From: Frischella perrara
Lineage (GTDB): Bacteria > Pseudomonadota > Gammaproteobacteria > Enterobacterales > Orbaceae
Direction: 5' to 3'
DNA length: 64,000 nucleotides
NCBI RefSeq assembly: GCF_000807275.1
Contig: NZ_CP009056.1
Span: forward strand, 1,799,192-1,863,191
Made by a program: the position numbers and the translations under genes. Of the stretch, positions 28,139 through 37,727 are shown one piece after another (the first letter of the stretch is position 1; each line of letters opens with the position of its first letter). The notes beneath the pieces are model-generated. The model saw only the letters and a program-made list of their open reading frames with translations. It had not been told where the DNA came from and made no database searches.

Positions 28139-28225
28139 ATGAAAAAAGTTCTACTATTTATATTAATATTTATGAGTAACAATATTATTAGTGATGTTAG
28201 CACAATAGATAAAATATTCAGATAA
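28139..28225 (+). pseudogene. Remnant of a secreted protein gene
   Basis: A 28-codon frame starting MKKVLLFILIFMSNNIISD, a convincing signal peptide, then a stop. In another frame the sequence continues DKGNKDENVDN. It abuts the break in the truncated vgrG and lies on the opposite strand. Likely debris of an immunity-type gene. Confidence 0.45.
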
Positions 28226-28366
28226 GGGCAACAAAGACGAAAATGTTGATAATGTAACAAAAAAATCAATTTGGTGACTAATTCTTATGCCGAATGACGA
28301 ACAAATTTTGAGAAAATAAATAAAGCAAAAGCATTTAATTCGGTTTCTTTCAAATAAGGTGATGCA

Positions 28367-28761
28367 ATGAAATATAAAATAGTACTGTTTATGTTATTAA
28401 GTTTAATTTTTAACATGCCAAATGCTTATTCAGATGAATATTTTGAATTAGATAGCATTCCAGAAGAATATCGATTCCCTAAATATAATAATATTGCCCA
28501 TCCTCCAATTAATATTGAATATAAAGGACATAAAGGAACAGCGATGATACTATAACACCAAACAAATCGTACAGTTATAACTTTACTGAATTACCTTTAT
28601 ATATAGAAGAAGATGGTATATTGAGGGCGTTATTTTTTATAGGGGATGATAACAGTTTATCAAAAATTCCTTGTATTGATGATTTTGAAACCGATAGACG
28701 TTGTGAATTTTCGACGAAAGAGGGATTGATAAAATATCTTGATAGAGAGAAAAAATGGTAA
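28367..28761 (+). pseudogene. Secreted protein gene broken by a frameshift
   Basis: Begins with a signal peptide (MKYKIVLFMLLSLIFNMPNAYS-DEYFE) and stops after 62 codons. A second frame from about 28545 to 28761 continues TITPNKSYSYNFTELPLYIEE … FETDRRCEFSTKEGLIKYL and ends in DREKKW. The two parts read as one small secreted protein of about 130 residues with one frameshift near 28545. It is the only plus-strand gene in the island. Function is unknown; an immunity origin is a guess from context. Confidence 0.55.
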
Positions 28762-28913
28762 AAAGTATTGAAGTAATAATATTATTAAGCGATGAGGTAC
28801 CATTCATTACATCAATTAGCTAATTAATAATATAACATAATGTTTAAGATATTAATGAATGCCAGATAATAAGAATATTTCATCTGTTAACCATTAATCC
28901 TTTCCTTATTTTT

Positions 28914-28947
28914 GAAAAAGTTGCGTTTAAAAAAACACAACTTTTTC
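28914..28947 (-). terminator. Hairpin downstream of the 29000 immunity gene
   Basis: Perfect 10-bp stem GAAAAAGTTG / CAACTTTTTC about 50 bases beyond the minus-strand stop at 29000. A degraded copy of the same neighbourhood (…AATCTTCCCTCATTTTGAATAAAG…) is visible near 35630-35690. Confidence 0.6.
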
Positions 28948-28999
28948 TCTGTAATCATCTAACTTTTTTTATGTTATTCTTCCAACTCCAACTTACTGG

Positions 29000-30037
29000 C
29001 TAGTGAGCGAGTTGTTTTTCAATATCGGTTATTTCTTGTTTATAATTTTGGATCAAACAAAACATAACGTTAGATAAATAAGGATCGGTCTTTCTCCTAT
29101 TACCAGTAACTGGAGGCGGTAACATTAAGCAATCTGAAGCCATTTTTTGCTGTATTTTTGAATAAGATTTTTTTATTGTATTGTTATTTTTATTCAATAA
29201 GTTAATTTTTTGTTTTAATCTATTGTTGTAATGGTTATAAATATCTATATAACAACTATAATATTCTTCTTTGTTATACTCATCTTCACATGATTTAAGT
29301 TCTTTGGGATCGATTTTTGTAACCGGTTTATTCGAAATAACATTGAATTGGTTTGGATAAATAATTTGATACAGTTCCCCATCTGTAACATTGAGTAACA
29401 TATCTTGAAGTACAAACTTCATTTTTTGATTATCAATTTTATAGTGTTTCCAAAACATTGGACAAATACCCTCTTCTGTCTCTATCAAATATAATGTATA
29501 TACCTCGCCCTGTGGAGATATAAAATAACGTTGATAAGCTACCGCAAAATCAGAAAGGTAAATAGAATTATTAGCCAAATAAACCTGATCTTTTACGATA
29601 TTATCTTTAACTATTGATAGAGATATACCACCACCAAAAATAGTAACATCGGATTCAATATCATTATCTTCATAATCTTCATTATTTTCATAATCCTCAT
29701 AATCCTCATAATCCTCATAATCTTCTGACATACTTAATGTCAGTTGAAAATCTTTTCCGTTATAGATGATTACTGGCTCTTTATAAATAAATTTATATAA
29801 TCCTTGAAAATCAAATTTGAGATTATTTAAAGGACAAAACTTATCTATTTCTTCTCGTTTTGAGTCACTTAATTGCCAGTAATTTAGTGGATAAGTACAA
29901 TCTTTTTCTAATTTATTCATGTCGATTTTTCTAAATAATGGATCGCCACGATATTTGTCCTCTATTTGATAGTGCTGACTGTAACAGTAGGTGCTGAATA
30001 GTAAACATAATGATGCAAGATAATATGAGCATTTCAT
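29000..30037 (-). CDS. Secreted immunity candidate, long form, with EDY repeats
   Basis: The true start is the ATG at 30037 (signal peptide MKCSYYLASLCLLFSTYCYS-Q), with GAGGAATAATATT in front. Upstream in-frame codons belong to the preceding tip. About 345 residues. It starts 5 bases after the stop of the orphan tip at 30042. It is a paralogue of the gene at 36055: both share LEKDC…W(Q)…C PLN/PIN, FWKHYKID and a C-terminal coiled, lysine-rich part. An acidic run of EDY triplets lies near residues 110-130. The role as immunity is inferred from signal peptide, position and paralogy. Confidence 0.65.
   Translation of the reverse strand: MKCSYYLASLCLLFSTYCYSQHYQIEDKYRGDPLFRKIDMNKLEKDCTYPLNYWQLSDSKREEIDKFCPLNNLKFDFQGLYKFIYKEPVIIYNGKDFQLTLSMSEDYEDYEDYEDYENNEDYEDNDIESDVTIFGGGISLSIVKDNIVKDQVYLANNSIYLSDFAVAYQRYFISPQGEVYTLYLIETEEGICPMFWKHYKIDNQKMKFVLQDMLLNVTDGELYQIIYPNQFNVISNKPVTKIDPKELKSCEDEYNKEEYYSCYIDIYNHYNNRLKQKINLLNKNNNTIKKSYSKIQQKMASDCLMLPPPVTGNRRKTDPYLSNVMFCLIQNYKQEITDIEKQLAH
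29662..29724 (-). repeat. 9-bp microsatellite coding EDY triplets
   Basis: Repeated TCATAATCC/T units on the plus strand code (EDY)n in the immunity candidate. The length is a multiple of three, so slippage would change the acidic run without breaking the frame. The paralogue at 36055 lacks it. Confidence 0.75.
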
Positions 30038-30041
30038 AATA

Positions 30042-30590
30042 TTATTCCTCAATCTCTTTAATTTTGGTGAGTGAAAATTCTGCATGAAAATGACCGTCAT
30101 GTAATCCTCCACCATTGACAACGCCTTTTAATTTTCTAAATTCTTCAAAATGCACATTTTTGCCAACTAGAATTTTCTCAAAAAATAACCGCATCGCATT
30201 TAAAAAAGCTTCGTCATCTTTATATTGTTGAGAAGTATGTGGATGGTAATCACGCTCCCGAATTTTTTTACCGTTTATTTCGACTGTTTTTTTCCCTTTA
30301 TATGACTTGTAGGTAAAATCAATACTCATACCATTAATATGTAAAATACTTGAAAAACAACTCCCCCATTGAAATGTACTCCCTGTGGTAATAACACTTA
30401 TATTATAAACCGCGATACGGCCTAACATTGCAGCAAATAACCCTGGATTAGCATAATGACGTTTGGAATCTTCAAAACCATATTTGATATTAAAATTGTC
30501 AAATTGTTTATCTGAAGAATCGGCATTTTAATTAATTCAGCATCATTGATGGTTACGCTAAATAATCGCAAATGGTTTTCATGGCAACCA
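30042..30590 (-). pseudogene. Orphan M15-type effector tip (HINGMSID / HDGHFHAEF)
   Basis: A C-terminal metallopeptidase domain without its body. Motifs in order are NPGLFAAMLGRIAV, ITTGSTFQWGSC, HINGMSID (H-x6-D) and GGGLHDGHFHAEF (H-x-H), a complete LAS/M15 zinc set. The frame is open from 30042 to about 30525; a one-base loss there against 20940-20960 separates it from the upstream HLRLF…AELIKMP part. No start codon or secretion signal of its own is convincing. It lies between two immunity genes, as expected for a silent cassette. Confidence 0.75.
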
Positions 30591-30881
30591 AAGTTAGATT
30601 ACAAAATCTAGATTTTTATAAATTTTATAGTTCTCAATGATTAAATTTTATTTACATTCCCAACTTGTTGGAGAATCACTACTAGGGCTATCATATTTAT
30701 AATTGCATTCTATAGATTCAATTAATTTAAAATGTTTATTTTCATCAATTTGATAATGTTTCCAATAATCAATTTGTTTAACTTCATAAAAAGAGATTTC
30801 ATTTGTTAGAGAACTATTTTCATACATTACAATTTGTAAAAGCCATAAATTTTGCAATTGATTATCAATATAATAATATTG
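30316..30881 (-). repeat. Copy 2 of a ~566-bp repeat (partner 20729-21295)
   Basis: Spans the front of the orphan tip and the last codons of the immunity gene at 30648. The partner copy sits 9.6 kb away in the same orientation. Confidence 0.85.
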
Positions 30882-31757
30882 AAATTTAGGTATCAATGTA
30901 GATCCACTTTCCTTGTATATCATAATGCTATCTATAACCTCACCTTTTTTTTCTATATTTAAAGTTATTTCAAGGTGATCAAGGTTATTTGAATCTGTTG
31001 GAAATTTTGATAATAAATAATATTCATAATCATTAACTTTATTTAGAGAAGATTTATATAATGACGTTTTAATTTTCGAGAAAATATAAGGATAATAAAC
31101 ATACAACTCATCGAAGGCACATTCTCCATATTTTAAAGATTTATCTTCATTGGCAAAAAAATTACAGTTTTTATTTATCTGATTGATAATTCTTTTGTCC
31201 TTAATCATTGGATGTCCAAATAAACTGAACGGCCGATGACGTCCTTTATATTCACTTGACAACTGCTTTTTATCGGCTTGTTTTGAAAAAAATATTAAAT
31301 ACCCCTCGTTTGTTATGTTCACTAAATAATCATCAAATTTAATTAATTTGTTAAAAATTTCTGAACATGATTTATTCGATTCAGAAAAGTTAATAACATC
31401 TATTTTTTCCTTCAAAGATATGCTTTCTTTGATGAAAAGATTTTTATATAAAGTGTTATTTTGACTTGATCCCCAATAATTTTTGGAACTAGTCGAATGA
31501 ATAGAATATTCTGATAAACATTGATTATTAATTTTTAAATGACTATCTGTCAGCTCTATTATTGTATCAGCAAACTGTTCAATTATAGCTTCTCTCTTCT
31601 GCAATAAATTATCTCTAGTTTCTTCTGTCTCACCATAGACTGTACTTTTTGAAACTTTATAAAAATACCATGTTTCTGATGATTGATTTGCATAGCAATT
31701 AGTTATAAAAAAAACAAGAATAATAAAAAAACTGAAATTAAATTTTTTTAATGACAT
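30648..31757 (-). CDS. Secreted immunity candidate, 369 residues
   Basis: N-terminal signal peptide (MSLKKFNFSFFIILVFFITNCYA-N). It lies 20 bases after the effector fragment with the HVNGESID tip. The product appears to contain two immunity-type halves. The C-terminal half has PKFQYYYIDNQLQNLWLL and YWKHYQIDENKHFKLIESIECNYKY, the family motif shared with the other secreted candidates. The last 69 codons are duplicated at 21062. GGGAGG lies just before the ATG. Confidence 0.68.
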   Translation of the reverse strand: MSLKKFNFSFFIILVFFITNCYANQSSETWYFYKVSKSTVYGETEETRDNLLQKREAIIEQFADTIIELTDSHLKINNQCLSEYSIHSTSSKNYWGSSQNNTLYKNLFIKESISLKEKIDVINFSESNKSCSEIFNKLIKFDDYLVNITNEGYLIFFSKQADKKQLSSEYKGRHRPFSLFGHPMIKDKRIINQINKNCNFFANEDKSLKYGECAFDELYVYYPYIFSKIKTSLYKSSLNKVNDYEYYLLSKFPTDSNNLDHLEITLNIEKKGEVIDSIMIYKESGSTLIPKFQYYYIDNQLQNLWLLQIVMYENSSLTNEISFYEVKQIDYWKHYQIDENKHFKLIESIECNYKYDSPSSDSPTSWECK

Positions 31758-31777
31758 AATTTTTACCTCCCAGTAAT

Positions 31778-33378
31778 TTAATCTGTTTTAGTAATTACTG
31801 CTTTTTCATCAAAATTTTCTGTATGTAAGTGAGAGTTATGTAAATCTTTACCATCTATATATCCTGGCATATTTTCGAATGTTTTCTTGAATTTAATTCC
31901 TATTCTAAAATTTTGAAAATGAAATTTATGTAATGCTCTTATAAAAGCTTTATCATTATCCCAATTTAATAAATCAGGATTTTTATCATATCTTGCGTAT
32001 CTATTAAAATAAGCAGTATCGATGCTTTCACCATTAACATGTAATTTACTCGGATAACAACTACCATTTTTAAAAGCACTACCAGTTGAAATTACTTTTA
32101 ATTTGATCTCAGCTAAAGCTCCAAGAAAACCCGCCATTACATCAGGATTAGTATATTTCCGGTATGTTTGCTCCAATTGGTAATTAATCACGACATCTCC
32201 ATTAGAATAATTTAAACTATCTGGTAATCTAACTAATTGAGCTTCTTCTTTTTGTCTTTTATATATTACCCATCCTTTGGTTTTACCATATTCAGCAATA
32301 TCACCACTAGAAAGCGTTAATCTTTCTTGTATATCTATTTCATCACCTTTTCTAATCCATTCATGAATCGCACCATTGGTATAAACAGCTCTTGCAACTA
32401 TTATTTCTTCATCAACTGTTTTTTTTGCTTCACTGACAGTCCCATATTTAGGATATGTGAAAGAGTCTTGTTCAGTAATTGTTAGCTTTTTAAATAATAG
32501 TTTATTTATTGTATGCCAATCACAAATACATATTTCATGTTCATTACCGTTTTGATCATGATAAACATACTTATATTTTTGCTCGTAACCTTTCAATATT
32601 TCCTGTGGTATGTGTTTTTCAATTTTTCCATCGTGATAAATATGATATGTCACTATACCTGGATTTACAAATCTACCCAGCATTGATACTGGATGAATAA
32701 ACCATGCTTTACCATCAGTAGAAAGATTGCTTAGTGCCGGTGTTTGTGGTGTTTGGTTGTTTGATGATTGGGTTGGTTGGGATTGTGCTACTTCTCGCCA
32801 CCAAAGGGAGGGTTTAATACGTTGCTCTTTTTCCAGCTGCCAAATTGATTTTATTTTCTCATGCTCTTCATCCACCATGTTTAAGGCATAATCTCGCAGA
32901 AAAGGCTCTCGTATATTCATTTGATCTAACAATTTTTGTAGTAATTTTTTTTGTTTCTGTTTTTCTTCCTCAAGTAAATTATCTATTTCTTTCCATTTGG
33001 TTAGCGCTTCGTCTGCATACCATTCACTTTCATATTTTATTATTAAGTGACCTATCATTTCGGCTATCCAACTGTTGCGTAAACCGTCTTTGAGAAATTC
33101 TACAGTAAAAGGTGGCAGTCCTTTTTTTCGCTGAACAGAATATAACAGTGATTCAATTAAGATTTTATGCATAGCTTTCATTGAATCAGTGTATTCTTTA
33201 ATATCTAATGTTTCTGTTCGGTTATCGTTTATTTTAGTATAAAATTCTCCCACAGATGCTTTTTCGATTACTGTCTCAAATCCTTGCCAATGCTAGGCGC
33301 TGATTCTGAGCATCTTTTTTGATGTTTACCCAGCCTGTTATTAGCTTATGCTCTTCATTTACTGCGTAAACATTTTGA
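31778..33378 (-). pseudogene. Effector body fragment fused to an alternative M15-type tip (HVNGESID / HNSHLHTENF)
   Basis: From about 33290 to 32530 it is nearly identical to the body of the 1125-residue effector. After the KYKYVYHD motif the sequence changes completely to a different tip. That tip carries HVNGESID (H-x6-D) and LHNSHLHTENF (H-x-H), so the zinc set is complete. Upstream, at 33295, a TGG tryptophan codon has become TAG and a short deletion follows, so the piece cannot be read from the effector start. An internal GTG at 33253 could open 491 codons. It is followed directly by its own immunity gene. Confidence 0.82.
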
Positions 33379-33387
33379 CAATTAAAC

Positions 33388-34038
33388 TTATTTACATACA
33401 TTCATCTCTTTTCCATCTTTAAAAAGATAATGACATTTAATAGATTCTTGTAATTTAAATTTGCCATTATTCTCAATTGAATATTTACCCCAAAAGTTTA
33501 ATGTTTGCCCTTCTTCTAATATATTAGAACTTAATACATAGATATAATTATCAATGAAATAGTATTGTGATTTAGCATAATAACTTTCCATATCATACTC
33601 ATTAGAGTAAATGATTAGCTGATCAATTACTTTATCATTCATTTCTGTATATATTTTAACCTCATCATCTAATAAGTTTTTTGGATAATTTGGTTCTTTT
33701 GTCTTTTTTAAAAATAAATTGATACCGTTTATAGGTGTTAAATATATTTTTTCATTTAATTTCATGTTATCTACTATATTTTCATAATCAAAAGTCACTT
33801 TAGAAAAGATACATTTTTTTCTCTCTTCATTGATTTCTTTATCAATTCCTCCATATGGATGAGCCACATTGCAAGATAAATCTATTTTTTTAGCAAACTC
33901 TTTTTTACTTATAAGTTCATCACCTATGTAGTTCTTAGAATCGAAAATTAACTTTGATTTTATACTGGTATCTTTTATCTCTGCATGAATATTAAAGAAG
34001 AAAAAACAAAGCAACATTATAAATAATTTTTCTTTCAT
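33388..34038 (-). CDS. Secreted immunity candidate, 216 residues
   Basis: Signal peptide MKEKLFIMLLCFFFFNIHA-E, mature part about 197 residues. It follows the orphan tip at 34068 by 29 bases. The C-terminus carries the shared pattern QYYFIDNYIYVL … FWGKYSIENNGKFKLQESIKCHY. ELISKKEFAKKID near the N-terminus is also seen in the neighbour at 34718 (KLISSKEFVRSVN), so these two are close paralogues. Presumed periplasmic. Confidence 0.68.
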   Translation of the reverse strand: MKEKLFIMLLCFFFFNIHAEIKDTSIKSKLIFDSKNYIGDELISKKEFAKKIDLSCNVAHPYGGIDKEINEERKKCIFSKVTFDYENIVDNMKLNEKIYLTPINGINLFLKKTKEPNYPKNLLDDEVKIYTEMNDKVIDQLIIYSNEYDMESYYAKSQYYFIDNYIYVLSSNILEEGQTLNFWGKYSIENNGKFKLQESIKCHYLFKDGKEMNVCK

Positions 34039-34067
34039 AATTTATAATCCTTACACATGATTAATCA

Positions 34068-34322
34068 TTAGAATAATTTAATCTCTTTTACTTTAGTATT
34101 ATCAAAATCGCCTGAGTGTAAATGAGTATTATGAAGTTTATCCTTTTGTTCAGCATTAGTTAATTTATAAAAATATGATTTAATTCCAACTAACCTTTTA
34201 ATGAAATGGAATTTTGCCATAGCATCTATTATTTTTTGATCTTCTTCGACTTTCCATTTATATAATGTATCTACACTTATACCGTTTACATGTTCTGAAC
34301 TCGGGAAACATGTAGCCTCTGC
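34068..34322 (-). pseudogene. Orphan M15-type effector tip (HVNGISVD / HNTHLHSGDF)
   Basis: About 84 codons read EATCFPSSEHVNGISVDTLY and later KLHNTHLHSGDF, ending in KVKEIKLF and a TAA at 34068. Both zinc motifs (H-x6-D and H-x-H) are present. The stretch is joined out of frame, at about 34322, to a fragment of the effector body, and has a stop upstream in its own frame. The part of the tip before the first zinc motif is missing. It precedes its immunity gene by 29 bases. Confidence 0.72.
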
Positions 34323-34735
34323 AAAACATTTTCATTACTTAATGAATTTAATGAAACAGTTCGTGGAAAATGCACCGTGTTATCTTTGGTTGCAGGGGGT
34401 AACTTATCAAGTGATAACGGAAAATTATTCCAATAAGGAATCGCGCTATTAAGTGCGCCATCTTGTCCAAATAAGTGAGAGACATCTTTTGACACTATCC
34501 AATAATGTTTAGTTTCCACACAAAAACGTATTTTGACAGATGAGCTAGTGTGATCAACTTCAACCAGCTCAACTTTATCCGGAATATCTGACTTGATTAA
34601 CTGCGGGTAAGTTTCATTATATTTTTTTCTAACTGTTCTTTATAGGCGGCAGTTAAAATGATTCCTACAGTCTTATTCGATAAGTTGTCATCATTTTTTT
34701 CAATTTTTTCATCAACGTTAGATTGTGCTGCCATA
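34323..34735 (-). pseudogene. Fragment of the effector body
   Basis: Matches about 39215-39625 of the full effector (SNVDEK … FCVEAKHYWIVSKDVSHLF … SLNSLSNEN). One base is lost from a T run near 34628, so only a 77-codon piece remains open. It joins the end of the immunity gene at 34718 on one side and an orphan tip on the other. No start codon. Confidence 0.75.
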
Positions 34736-35290
34736 TCGATTAGCTAACTCAAATTTTCCTGTTTCAGGATTGATTTTATATTTAATCCAACTTCCAGTTG
34801 TTGTGGATTCTAAATCATAAATAAAATATAGTGTCCATAAATTATAATCTTCTATATAGTACAGTTTTTCAACTGCCAAACTATCATTTGGATCATTTTT
34901 GTATTCATAACATATTATAGAATCCACTTTTTTATTATTTTTATATGAGATCAATTCGATAGTTATTAAAAATTCGTTTTGAGTTTCTTCTTTTTTTAAT
35001 TTTAATTCAATATTATTCTTAAGCTTCGATATGGTTATTTCATCATTGTTTAGGTCACGAAATTGCTGATAATAACTTTTTTTTATCTTCGAAAGAGTAC
35101 ATGTGTCATCATCTTCACAAGTTCTATTTACGGATCGTACAAATTCTTTACTTGATATTAATTTTTCTCCAGTAAACGAACTGGTTATTAAGATTTCATT
35201 ATTTTTAGTCTTTGCCTCTACTATTTTAATATTACTTTCAGTAAATACTGTAATTAATAGAAGGATTGGGATATAAATAAAATTTTTCAT
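34718..35290 (-). CDS. Secreted immunity candidate, 190 residues
   Basis: Signal peptide MKNFIYIPILLLITVFTE… then KIVEA-K. It contains EKLISSKEFVRSVNRTC and the C-terminal pattern KLYYIEDYNLWTLYFI … SWIKYKINPETGKFELANRY, both shared with the paralogues. The last residues (GSTI) lie at a recombination joint with the effector-body fragment, so the original C-terminus may have been replaced. No toxin tip is recognisable immediately upstream. Confidence 0.65.
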   Translation of the reverse strand: MKNFIYIPILLLITVFTESNIKIVEAKTKNNEILITSSFTGEKLISSKEFVRSVNRTCEDDDTCTLSKIKKSYYQQFRDLNNDEITISKLKNNIELKLKKEETQNEFLITIELISYKNNKKVDSIICYEYKNDPNDSLAVEKLYYIEDYNLWTLYFIYDLESTTTGSWIKYKINPETGKFELANRYGSTI

Positions 35291-36054
35291 ATTGTTATTT
35301 CCTTTATAGAATTCTCCTAAATATGAAATATAAATGAGAATGATGAGGAGTTTTCTTTCTTCTTATATTTTCAGTTTATTAGTTTATTAAATTTATAATT
35401 ATGCAAATTCTTCATTATTATTTAATTCATGAATATCCAAAGCTTTTGCAATTTATATGTTCATAATAGCTGAAAAACAGAATATTAAAGCAAAAATCGG
35501 TTTTATTCACATTCACATTCACAATGTTGTATTGATATTTAAATTTTATTGCGATTTTTATCTGAACTTAATGTAATAATTAAATAGATAGTTATATTTT
35601 TGTTAATTTTAAATTTAATTAATTCTTCCCTCATTTTGAATAAAGTTACAATTTAAATTACAGCTTTTCCTCTATAAACATCTAACTTTTTATTAAATAA
35701 TGAGAAAGTGCTTTTTTGCTTTAGATTTTTTGACTACTAATGCCATGTTCTTTTTGCTTCTTTAAGATAATATGTAAAAGTATTTTTGCTATTGCATTAA
35801 ATATCAAATTCTTCTAAATACTGTTGAACTGGTTTTTTTATCGTAATCTGAATTGGAAAATACGATCAAATTATCAGGAAAATTTATTTATACATTCAGG
35901 TTGTTGACCCTTAATGCCTCAAATTTAATTTTTTTTGAGGCTATTCTAGAATACCTCAATAAATTCATCCAATAACCCTTCTTGGCAATGTCATGCTCTA
36001 ATAACCAAATATTAATTTGCTAATAATTAACTAAATGCATATATAAAACTTAGA
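35291..36054. other. 764-base gene-poor stretch between immunity cassettes
   Basis: No intact gene is visible. On the minus strand there are short open pieces without starts (for example EHDIAKKGYWMNLLRYSRI, and a piece ending VQQYLEEFDI). A weak copy of the sequence downstream of 29000 lies near 35630-35690. ATTCAC is repeated three times near 35505. It looks like decayed cassette debris. Confidence 0.5.
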
Positions 36055-37023
36055 TCATCGACTTTCTAATATTTCATCGATTTTTTCAATCCTTTTGTTC
36101 AATTGCTCAGTTAAACATTTAGTGATGGTAAAGGTAAAATTCTCTGCTTCAAAATGATCATCCGGCTCAGTTATTGATAAACATATTTTATTGATTTCCT
36201 TATCAATTATTTCTATCGATTGTTTATTATTTATATTTTTTTCTTTTAACTTCTCAAGTTTTTGAGACAAAATATTATGGTAAAAACGATACGAATCAAT
36301 ACTACAACGTGTCGAATATTCTTTTTGATAACATGTTTTTAATTTGTCAACTTCATAATTTGATTCTTCTAATGAACCTTCAAGAATTTTAAAATGATCT
36401 GGATAAATGATTTCATATTTATATCCATTATCGATCAACAGTTCTGAAAGTTTAAAATGTAAATTTTCTTTGTCTATTTGATAATGTTTCCAGAATATAG
36501 GCTCCACATTACCATCTATATCCTTGACTGATAATGTATAAATATCCCCGCTGTCACTAATATAATAATATTGATTGATTAACCAATAATAACCTTCCAC
36601 ATCATAATAACTCTTCGCTAAAGTAATTTTATCTATAAAATTTGTTTTATTAAAAATGGATAAATTGAGTGCTTTAATGGGATATTTTATATTGTTAATT
36701 ATTTTGGCAGAGGTAGTTTTCTCAATAATAAGATCTAGCTTCTCAGAACTATAAATATTTTTTTTATTGTTAATTGTTTTATATAAATTTTCAAAGTAGA
36801 AAGCAATTTGATTAATTGGACAATTTTCTCTTATCCTTTCTCGTTCAGAATTTGTCATCTGCCAAAAATCAATTGTTTTACGGCAATCTTTTTCTAATTG
36901 AATTATATCCATTGAGGGAATATTAGATTTACCTTTATAATCATCCGCCACATTAAATTGCTCAGCATAGCTATTAAAAATAAGCAAATTTATTATCACT
37001 GCTATATATATTGATTTTTTCAT
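36055..37023 (-). CDS. Secreted immunity candidate, long form
   Basis: 322 residues with a signal peptide (MKKSIYIAVIINLLIFNSYA-E). Paralogue of the 29000 gene: IIQLEKDCRKTIDFWQM, CPINQIAFYFENLYK, YYYISDSGDIYTLSV and PIFWKHYQIDKENLHFKL correspond. The C-terminal 90 residues are lysine- and glutamate-rich and probably helical. It starts 3 bases after the stop of the immunity gene at 37027, in the operon of the full effector, so this effector has two secreted partners. Which one neutralises the tip is unknown. Confidence 0.66.
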   Translation of the reverse strand: MKKSIYIAVIINLLIFNSYAEQFNVADDYKGKSNIPSMDIIQLEKDCRKTIDFWQMTNSERERIRENCPINQIAFYFENLYKTINNKKNIYSSEKLDLIIEKTTSAKIINNIKYPIKALNLSIFNKTNFIDKITLAKSYYDVEGYYWLINQYYYISDSGDIYTLSVKDIDGNVEPIFWKHYQIDKENLHFKLSELLIDNGYKYEIIYPDHFKILEGSLEESNYEVDKLKTCYQKEYSTRCSIDSYRFYHNILSQKLEKLKEKNINNKQSIEIIDKEINKICLSITEPDDHFEAENFTFTITKCLTEQLNKRIEKIDEILESR

Positions 37024-37026
37024 AAG

Positions 37027-37632
37027 CTACTCCTTTGTTGGATTAAAAATACCAGAAGGAGTCATTTGAAATTCTACAGTTTTGGTATCGATTTGATTAT
37101 TTTTTGGCTCCTCATCGTCCTCAAAAAGGTTTTCTTGCTGATATTGAGTTATCAAAATTTTTCCATTTGGATTTATAATAAAGTCATTCCAGTATGATAT
37201 TTCACCACCCTCAACTTTATAAAGTAATATTGCATCAATAAATTCACCTTGATTATCATAACTATATACTTGGAAAGTAAAGACTTTTCCATCATTTTCA
37301 CCTGTCGCCATCTGTATAACGCCTTTATATAAAATATTTTTATAATAAAAATAACAATGAGGAAAATAAAATGTCGTTTTAGCGAGATAATCAAATAATT
37401 TAGGTTTATATGAAAATTCTTTATTAGTGAACCTGAGAGGAAACGGCATATCAGGAGACAAATACAATCCATATTCTCCCCAATAATAGTATTTTTTTAA
37501 TTCATTAGAGGAATAAGGTAAGTTTATTTTTTTATAGTAATTTAATTCACTTGTTACATTTGTTGAAAATGCATAATTTACGGATAAATAACTTATGGAA
37601 AAAATAATTAAATATTTTCTTAATAATTTCAT
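37027..37632 (-). CDS. Secreted immunity candidate next to the full effector
   Basis: 201 residues, signal peptide MKLLRKYLIIFSISYLSVNYAFS-T. It follows the 1125-residue effector by 95 bases and is the most direct candidate for its immunity protein. The C-terminal half has the shared pattern (GEFIDAILLYK … ISYWNDFIINPNGKILI). A periplasmic location fits an effector carrying peptidoglycan-peptidase domains. Confidence 0.68.
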   Translation of the reverse strand: MKLLRKYLIIFSISYLSVNYAFSTNVTSELNYYKKINLPYSSNELKKYYYWGEYGLYLSPDMPFPLRFTNKEFSYKPKLFDYLAKTTFYFPHCYFYYKNILYKGVIQMATGENDGKVFTFQVYSYDNQGEFIDAILLYKVEGGEISYWNDFIINPNGKILITQYQQENLFEDDEEPKNNQIDTKTVEFQMTPSGIFNPTKE

Positions 37633-37727
37633 TATGTTATTTCCTCTAAACTTTAAAATTGAATTTCCTATTTTTCATTTTATCTCCTGAAATTAAAAAA
37701 TAATAAATTAATTCCAAAAAATTCAAA

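Noticed and set aside
35500-35530. Three adjacent ATTCAC hexamers.
   Set aside because: Too short and too few for a CRISPR or iteron array, and no associated genes are near.
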